A program made the position numbers and the translations under genes. The notes under the pieces are model-generated. The model did not search any database and was not told the origin of the DNA. It worked only from the letters and a program-made list of their open reading frames with translations. From Microvelia longipes (taxonomy: Eukaryota; Arthropoda; Insecta; Hemiptera; Veliidae): 64,000 nt of DNA. Shown one piece after another: positions 58,378 to 64,000 of the stretch (positions are counted from its first letter, which is position 1; each line of letters begins with the position of its first letter). The stretch is from the NCBI GenBank assembly GCA_018340805.1, contig JACMZG010001914.1, positions 46,440,953 to 46,504,952 of the forward strand. The letters run 5' to 3'.

Positions 58378-58680
58378 CTGTATTTTTTTTTTACTTTTCC
58401 TTATTTATACCGTGGGAATATTGGAAATTTATTGTGTCTGCAAAAAATATCCGAAACCGGGATGAAACCGGAATTATCCGTTTCATGTGTTTTTAAGACC
58501 TCCTGAGTGCTTTTCATAAAGTTGTCTGTCTGTATGTGTGTGTCTGCCTCTTATTATCGTTTCTCCTAGTGTATTAATGCTAGAGAGTTGAAATTTTGTA
58601 CAAAAATCAGTCTAACGCTGTAGTTTTGCTATTCGGGAAATATTTTTTTATGACGTCATTAACCGTCATAAAAAAACTTA
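58378..58680 (+). repeat. Dispersed repeat R, well preserved
   Basis: Successive R blocks: 'acttttccttatttataccg', 'atatccgaaaccgggatgaa', 'ccggaattatccgtttcatg', 'taagacctcctgagtgcttt', 'gttgtctgtctgtatgtgtg', 'tatcgtttctcctagtgtat', 'gctagagagttgaaattttg' and 'atgacgtcattaaccgtcat'. This copy best shows the block order. Confidence 0.88.
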
Positions 58681-58752
58681 AAGAACATCAGGACTTTGTT
58701 CAATTACTTGACAATGTTCCTTTGTCAGGCAAAGTAACTTTGCCTGACTAAT

Positions 58753-58885
58753 TTTTAGCGAATTTTCATTATGAAAATGACGCTTATGAGGTTGTTCGGA
58801 TGACGGAAGTTGAGGGTGGGAGTGAGCGGAATCGGTTCCTATTGACTTCCTGATAACAAAAATATATGTCCGAAAAAAGTTTATA
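58753..58885 (+). mobile_element. (TA)n-linked element, copy 2
   Basis: Near-identical to 39529-39670 and, like it, running straight into TA repeats. The long minus-strand frame over it depends on the microsatellite. Confidence 0.85.
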
Positions 58886-58887
58886 TA

Positions 58888-58950
<63 letters not shown>

Positions 58951-58972
58951 TAATATATATATATATGTATGT
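58881..58972. repeat. (TA)n microsatellite
   Basis: TA repeats with interruptions TGTA and ATAATA. Confidence 0.95.
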
Positions 58973-59355
58973 AAAGAGTTTCTACCCTTTCGTATGGCGA
59001 ACGATACTCTCGAAGGCGTTCTCAAATTGAAACGAAACTTTGCAAATCGCGAGATGTCGAGGAGGTTACGAGGCCTATTGTTTATAAAAACATTATGACG
59101 TCATCAAACCAAAGTTATGACGTCTTGAAAAAAAAAATTTTTTTGAAACTTGAAATGGCTATAAAACAAGGTATTTCGTGTTTTAGGTAGACGGCTAGCT
59201 GAATCGATTAAGACCGATTTCAGCTCAATCGAACCATCACAAATGGCGCAAACGGTATACATATATATATATAATCTTGTATATATGTATACGTCTAGGT
59301 CAAAGACTCGTACGATATCTGTTGGGTTCAGTAGTGTTAGAGGGTGGTGATATAG

Positions 59356-59363
59356 TATAAAAG
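59356..59363 (+). promoter_or_regulatory. TATA-box-like element
   Basis: TATAAAAG stands in a locally GC-richer context, ~69 bases before an ATG. A start ~30 bases downstream would fall near 59388, close to 'ctggtaagcc', which also matches a splice donor. Confidence 0.45.
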
Positions 59364-59424
59364 AGGGGCCTCTACCTCTAGCTCCATCCTGGTAAGCCTA
59401 CTGTCCCAGAGAGACAGGACAAAA

Positions 59425-59511
59425 ATGGCTTCCACTAAACCACGCCGAGCTAAGCAGGCCCGTAAAGCGGAAGAACCTCGAAGTAGTCTTTATATGGTCG
59501 AAGTCATCTAA
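59425..59511 (+). CDS. Possible 28-residue basic peptide ORF
   Basis: The ATG has a good context (acaaaaATGG). It opens MASTKPRRAKQARKAEEPRS, with 9 basic residues in the first 20, and stops at TAA 59509-59511. A TATA-like box lies upstream. The C-terminal codons overlap the start of the second 70-bp direct repeat. I do not recognise the peptide. The basic start only superficially recalls a histone tail. It could be the first exon of something larger, the start of a retroelement ORF or a chance frame. Confidence 0.25.
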   Translation: MASTKPRRAKQARKAEEPRSSLYMVEVI

Positions 59512-59569
59512 ACGATTGCGACCGGTTTCAGCTCAGTCAGGCAATCTTAAGTGACGGAAACGGCATTTT

Positions 59570-60060
59570 TATTTAAAAACTAAAATCATGAATATATTTT
59601 TGTTATAATTGTCGCGGCCGCCGCTAGGTTTATTTTTATCTATATTTGTTTTGTTTTTTTTTGTAATGTTTTTGTTTTGGACAACACTGTCAGGAAAGAA
59701 TTATGTTTGACGTATTTTATTCTAGTTTTCGATTCGTTTCAAGATTTATTAGTTTAGACAGTAAAATATCTTTTACGGTTCTAACCAGGGTTCAAATGGG
59801 TTTTTTACGGGTTCTTGTTCGATTATTGTTCGCGAAAACGGGACGTTTTTTACAGTTGTTCCTTCTTCGTATCGATACTTATATCAATAAAACTCTGTGA
59901 AAGTTAAAGCTGTCTGACTTTAAATTTGTGTAGCTAGAATGAATTTCGTGACGATTGTTGCGCGATTGCCGGCACAATAATGCTTCTTAATTTTAATATT
60001 ATAGCATACTATTAATAATAGAGTATGAATAAAATCTCAATTAGCAAAATCAAATAAGTG
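59570..60060. other. AT-rich, no firm gene
   Basis: A 65-residue frame (59703-59900) lacks any domain I know. AATAAA at about 59886 is a possible polyadenylation signal. Confidence 0.45.
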
Positions 60061-60072
60061 AGAAAGCCTCTC

Positions 60073-60282
60073 AGGCCCGCGAAGCGGGCCTGTGTGGAAA
60101 GGCTGGTGAAAATTCGCTAGATACATGGCAAAATGCCATGTAACAAGAACAACACATAATACAAACCAACAACAATGTGGCCGCGAAGCGGCCACAGGGA
60201 GGCCCCGGCCGCGAAGCGGCCCGGTGGCCGACGCCGTGAAGCGGACGAGGCGCGAAGCGCCGAGGCGCGTGCGGCTACGCCG
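60073..60282. repeat. Array of seven triloop mini-hairpins, five with a GAA loop
   Basis: Seven palindromes stand in a row, all with three-base loops: AGGCCCGC-GAA-GCGGGCCT (60073-60091), TACATGGCA-AAA-TGCCATGTA (60122-60142), TGTGGCCGC-GAA-GCGGCCACA (60176-60196), GGCCGC-GAA-GCGGCC (60207-60221), CCGT-GAA-GCGG (60234-60244), GGCGC-GAA-GCGCC (60249-60261) and CGGC-TAC-GCCG (60272-60282). The block is strikingly GC-rich in an AT-rich setting. The frame across it (60125-60361) is Arg-rich only because of these repeats. Confidence 0.9.
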
Positions 60283-60289
60283 AAGGCCC

Positions 60290-60785
60290 GTATTTAATTT
60301 CCGACTAATACGATTTATTGTAATATTTGATGATGATAATTGTTTTACTTTTAAGTTTTAATGATTTAAAGTTGTTATTATATATTTAATAGTTTAAATA
60401 CATAAACTGATATGTAATTTAAATACATTTTAAATTAGTTTAAATACATACATTGTGTAATTTAACTTAATTTAAAACAATATAATGAAACTGAATAAAG
60501 TAAAACAAAAAATGAATAAAGTAGATCTTTGTTTAGAAAAATAATTTAGAGAATTTAGAGGCAACACTGCCGTGTAATTTTTTGCTGATTCATTTTTAAC
60601 AATTCACTGTGATAAAATTTGATTGTAATGGGATTAATGATTTGTAGTGCAGTTTGATAATTCTGTTCCTTTTTGTATTGTATTATTTGATGTACTGAAA
60701 TAAACCATAAAAAGTCCCATGAATTATTTGTGTCTTAATTTATAATGAAGTGAGTAGATAATATGAGTACAAAATATTGTATGCA
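60290..60785. other. AT-rich, no gene seen
   Basis: Nothing recognised. Confidence 0.5.
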
Positions 60786-60901
60786 ACAAGGCAGGAAAGG
60801 AAACATTACTGACTCAAATAAAATTTTTATAGCCTACCCTCGCCTTCGGCTCGGGAGCAAACTTTTAAACTAGTCAGTAATATTCCACTTTCCTGCCTTG
60901 T
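60786..60901. mobile_element. Small palindromic element with GC-rich centre
   Basis: Arms 60786-60814 and 60872-60901 (ACAAGGCAGGAAAGG, ATTACTGACT and complements) enclose ~57 bases. The centre is itself a GC-rich near-palindrome, CCTCGCCTTCGGCTCGGG, of the type seen at 27780-27990. Confidence 0.8.
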
Positions 60902-61032
60902 TAAATAAGTAACTATTAATAGTGAAATTTGAGTTCAGGGGTTGTGTGGTGCTTAACCTAACGTCATTGGATTCACTACTCTTACCTTTAGAATAGTAGA
61001 AATACGCCAAATTTGTAATTTATTATATTTTT

Positions 61033-61135
61033 AGACTCGCTATACTCATCCTCAGACACTATTAATCTCAGCGGTCACCCATCCACTCACTTACCACGCT
61101 TGATATTTCACCCGTGTTGAAATAAAATTCGTATA
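61033..61135 (-). mobile_element. 5S rRNA-derived SINE, copy 6
   Basis: On the minus strand: 'tttatttcaacacgggtgaa', 'atatcaagcgtggtaagtga', 'tggatgggtgaccgctgaga', 'atagtgtctgaggatgagta' and 'tagcgagtct'. The middle is partly deleted, but the C-box segment GGATGGGTGACCGC is well kept. Confidence 0.72.
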
Positions 61136-61794
61136 CTTGTTTATTTTATGTAGGAACACATTAAGAACACATAAAGAATTTCTTTATCATTTGTGTCAAA
61201 ATCTGATTTTATTGCGTACATTAAACTTTTCCTATACCTACGGTATATAGAGGAAAAAGTAAAAATATTACTAATATAAAAATAAATAAAAACATTTTTA
61301 AATATGCTAGACTACATTACTTTTAAATTTTTAGTAAACATTCCTTTTCTTATTTTTGATTTTAATTAGCAAGAAACAATTTATATTAATAACCCTAACG
61401 TTTTTGTTAACAGTTTTAATCTTAAATATTTTTATACTTCTTTATTATTTAATTTAAGCTACTTCTGTGTATGTTAAAATAAAATAATTATTACCCTACC
61501 TTATTTAATTTTAGAAGCTCCATTTCGAATTATAAATTTCTTTAAAACAAATTTGAAAAAGCAATTATACCTTTGTTGTCTGAAGGATTATAGTATAAAA
61601 TAATTGTAATACCAAATTTAGCCCAACATTGACTTTATTGCATTTTAAAGTATCATAAAGATGAAAATTAACTTCTATTTATTACATTTTATTGTATCTG
61701 TTATGGAAGATTTGAAATAAAATTAAATATGGATCTGAGTGAGGGCATCGTAGCTTTGCAATAATTCCTGGATTTATTTTCTTGTTGGCGTTAT
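61136..61794. other. AT-rich, no gene seen
   Basis: A short R start fragment lies at 61225-61262 ('cttttcctatacctacggta'). Nothing else recognised. Confidence 0.5.
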
Positions 61795-61930
61795 AATGAA
61801 GACCTTTCCTTTTTAATTTTCTTCATTTATACCGCAAGTACGGAATAAAAGTTCGAAACCGGGACTTCGGACCTCCTGAGTGGTTTTCATTAATTTGTCT
61901 TTCTATATGTGCCATAAAAAATCAATTTAT
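61795..61930 (+). repeat. Dispersed repeat R, 5' half
   Basis: 'ttcttcatttataccgcaag', 'agttcgaaaccgggacttcg' and 'gacctcctgagtggttttca', then 'gtctttctatatgtg'. There is an internal deletion between the second and third blocks. Confidence 0.75.
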
Positions 61931-63344
61931 ATGGTGTTATTGATTGAATAGACGTTATTATAGACGTCAACGGAGCGAAAATTATTTCCCGTAGACCAGT
62001 TTTACTTATGCGATTCATAATTTCTAAACTTTAAATAAATCCATTTTTTAATTTTATTTCCTAACTGAAAACTTAATATTTATTTTACTAGCATCTATAT
62101 TTACATTATTTATCTCGTTTTTCCCCCATTTGTTGTAACTTCTATTTTTCAAATTCTTTCTTAAAATCTTGTTACGTCATCTTTATTGTAACTAATTTGA
62201 AGTAGATGGCAACATAAAAGAAATAATTGGCTGAAACTAAATTTGGATCCCGCATGTATTTGTTACCCTTTAGACCTATTATTTCACTTTATTAAAAGTA
62301 TTTTATTTATTTGGTACTCAACTAAGTAAGTAATTAATTTGAACATTTTTTGTTCAATAAACATCATGACAATTGATATCAATTAATGTTGTATTTTTTA
62401 TTTTTTTATCTCTTTATTTATTTTTTCCAATTTCCCAATTTTTATTTCTCTTTTTCACTATTTTCCTTTTACTTCGCACTAATAATTAATTTCTTATAGA
62501 TGATTTATGCCCTAATGTAAAATTTTATTTCATTCATTACACAAAGTCTAGAGTCAATTATATAATTATTTACTTTTCTGTGCTGATGCATTGTTGAATT
62601 ATACTTATTTATTTAAAAAAAAAAATCAACAACAAAGTTATTAATTTACAAAAAAAAAACCTTTTAAAATTTGGAAGCATTTCAAAACGAAAGCAAAAGA
62701 GATTCATTTATGTCTTTATTTTATTTTATATTGGTCCATAAATTTTATTTAATTCTATAAAAAGTTAGGTATTCTATAAAATCTATTAAAAAAAGACAAA
62801 CTAAAATTTTTGAATGAATTTTAACTTTTCTGATTTTAAATTAAAAAGAAAGAAGTATTTTACCTATTAATTTTTAGTGACTTTTTAATTTAAATATTTA
62901 AAATTATTTTTCTTCGTTCTTCATTTGACGTTCCTAAACTTGTTTTTTCTGTATAAATACTTGATTTAAAAAAATTGTTGTCGTTTCCGTATCCTTAAAT
63001 CTTGCATGCTTTTTACAAATGTTCACTTTTATGTTTTTTTTCTTTTCTTGTTGATGCTTTAATTGTAAATTATGTTTTATTTTTTTATATCAATTATTGT
63101 TTTATTTATGTCTTAGAGGCATTGTGAAATGAAATTAATTACTATTTTTAATTTTTAAAAGTAATGTATAACTTAATTATGTATAATGCCCTAATAAGTA
63201 TTGGGGCGTATGGAAAATAAACGGGTTATGTTTAGAGAAAAAAACACTATGGTTTTAGATTTTATAAAATTTTTATTTTAACAATAAATTCATTTATCTC
63301 CAGACGGTGTATAATGTAAAGTTTATTGACTAGTTTTTAGGGAG
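61931..63344. other. AT-rich, no gene seen
   Basis: Very AT-rich sequence with T-rich runs. No exon, SINE or array is recognised. Confidence 0.55.
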
Positions 63345-63440
63345 TAAAGAAGCACTTTTCACTTCCAAGGGAGAAAAAATTATTTTTCACTCCCTTGGGA
63401 GTGAAAAGTTACTTTTTCTCCCTTGAGAATAAAAAGTGTT
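63345..63440. repeat. Nested inverted repeats
   Basis: An inner hairpin, TTTTCACTCCC-TT-GGGAGTGAAAA (63384-63407), sits between outer arms built on 'cacttttcacttccaagg' and 'cccttgagaataaaaagtg'. The word GGGAG/CTCCC plus AAAAAGT alternates in orientation four times. Confidence 0.85.
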
Positions 63441-63479
63441 TCCTATTATTGGGTCATTAGAGCCAATTATATCAATTTT

Positions 63480-63690
63480 TAGGGGAGTGGTATTCTCTAC
63501 AGGTTAGGCTATACAGGTGACAGAAATTTTTTAATTTTCCCGGGTGTGGCGCCCTCAAAATTTGGGGTTTTTTTTGGCAACAACAGCTCCTAGTACCACC
63601 CAATATAAGGTCCTCCCGCACCTCTAGGTCGTAAAACTCTACCAATGAGATACTTGGTCCATAGTGAAAATTTCTTATGTTTAACATTGT
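63480..63690 (-). mobile_element. Probable tRNA-derived SINE (SINE-E)
   Basis: On the minus strand an A-box-like 'tatctcattggtagagtttt' is followed ~15 bases later by a degenerate B box, 'gaggtgcgggaggacc'. The body then has 'ttgccaaaaaaaacccca' and 'gggcgccacacccgggaaaa'. It is GC-richer than its flanks. Only one copy is in the window, so the family assignment rests on the head. The 80-residue frame over it is probably not a protein. Confidence 0.5.
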
Positions 63691-63720
63691 ATTTACATTA
63701 TAGTACATTAACAAACACGT

Positions 63721-64000
63721 CTTTATGTCTTTTATAGTTTATAGAATATCAGCTTTTTCACCTCTTACATAAAAATAATTTTAACATTCAATTATAACAA
63801 ACTGCGTTTTTAATTATTTATACTTCACACATTTATAAAACTGTTATTAAATTTATCTTTTCATTTATATTTTATTTGAGCAAGATATGCTATCTTATTT
63901 ACTTTATAATTAACTTCCATTACGTTTATTTATTTTTGTTTTCATTTATCTACTCTTTCATTTATACTTCTTATTTCATTTTATATTTCCTCTTGCTATT
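63721..64000. other. AT-rich, nothing recognised
   Basis: The window ends in AT-rich sequence without a recognisable feature. Confidence 0.5.

Larger units (their letters stand above)
59187..59566 (+). repeat. Diverged ~70-bp direct repeats flanking a GC-richer core
   Basis: Bases 59187-59260 and 59498-59570 share 'gattaagaccgatttcagct' and 'gattgcgaccggtttcagct'-type sequence and 'ggcgcaaacgg/gacggaaacgg' ends. They bracket ~240 bases with a TATA box and a short open frame. This could be a small retroelement or a decayed solo terminal repeat. Confidence 0.55.

Noticed and set aside
59703..59900. 65-residue frame with a downstream AATAAA
   Set aside because: No recognisable domain or splice support. 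The composition matches the flanking AT-rich DNA.
60125..60361. 78-residue Arg-rich frame
   Set aside because: The Arg content comes from GCG/CGC-rich hairpin stems. No promoter or homology is seen.
63472..63714. 80-residue minus-strand frame
   Set aside because: It overlaps a tRNA-like A box and GC-rich SINE-type sequence. I see no domain, so a SINE is the better reading.

Overview
The window is eukaryotic, AT-rich and almost without genes. It has no bacterial-style operons, no long single-copy open reading frames and no clear exon. It is filled with (TA)n microsatellites, many minisatellites, tRNA-derived and 5S rRNA-derived SINEs, palindromic foldback elements and one broken non-LTR retrotransposon. 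The retrotransposon protein (RNase H plus a C-terminal zinc knuckle) resembles copies common in insects and other arthropods, so an arthropod or another invertebrate is the best guess. I cannot name the species.

Layout: 1-5.0 kb holds minisatellites and a tRNA-derived SINE family (SINE-A). 5.0-9.4 kb holds a 5S-derived SINE and a cluster of foldback elements, one carrying a near-perfect hammerhead ribozyme core (7917-7957). 9.4-19 kb holds minisatellites at 10.1, 12.3 and 15.1 kb, SINE-B fragments and an 18.8-19.0 kb palindrome. 19.8-22.4 kb is extremely AT-rich. 22.8-30.2 kb holds a polyA-tailed retroposed small sequence with target-site duplications, a SINE-C copy with a 14-bp duplication, a minus-strand SINE-A copy and two 5S-SINEs. 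31.4-34.5 kb is a ~1.35 kb near-duplicate meeting at a single N, probably an assembly artefact. 36-43 kb holds minisatellites and a complete long SINE-B. 44518-45517 is a 1000-N scaffold gap. 47-52 kb holds a minisatellite, a 5S-SINE, two minus-strand SINE-Bs and the LINE fragment fused to a SINE-C head. 53-57.3 kb holds minisatellites, two of which grew inside a dispersed repeat (called R). 58.4-61.1 kb holds R, a (TA)n-linked element, a possible small promoter and ORF, and a GC-rich run of triloop hairpins (60073-60282).

There is no gene network to describe. The functional content is retrotransposition: one dead autonomous LINE fragment, several non-autonomous families that would need a LINE in trans, and RNA-structure motifs (hammerhead core, GCGAAGC hairpins). 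Tandem copies and the near-duplicate differ by many one-base indels, mostly in homopolymers, so base-level accuracy may be limited.
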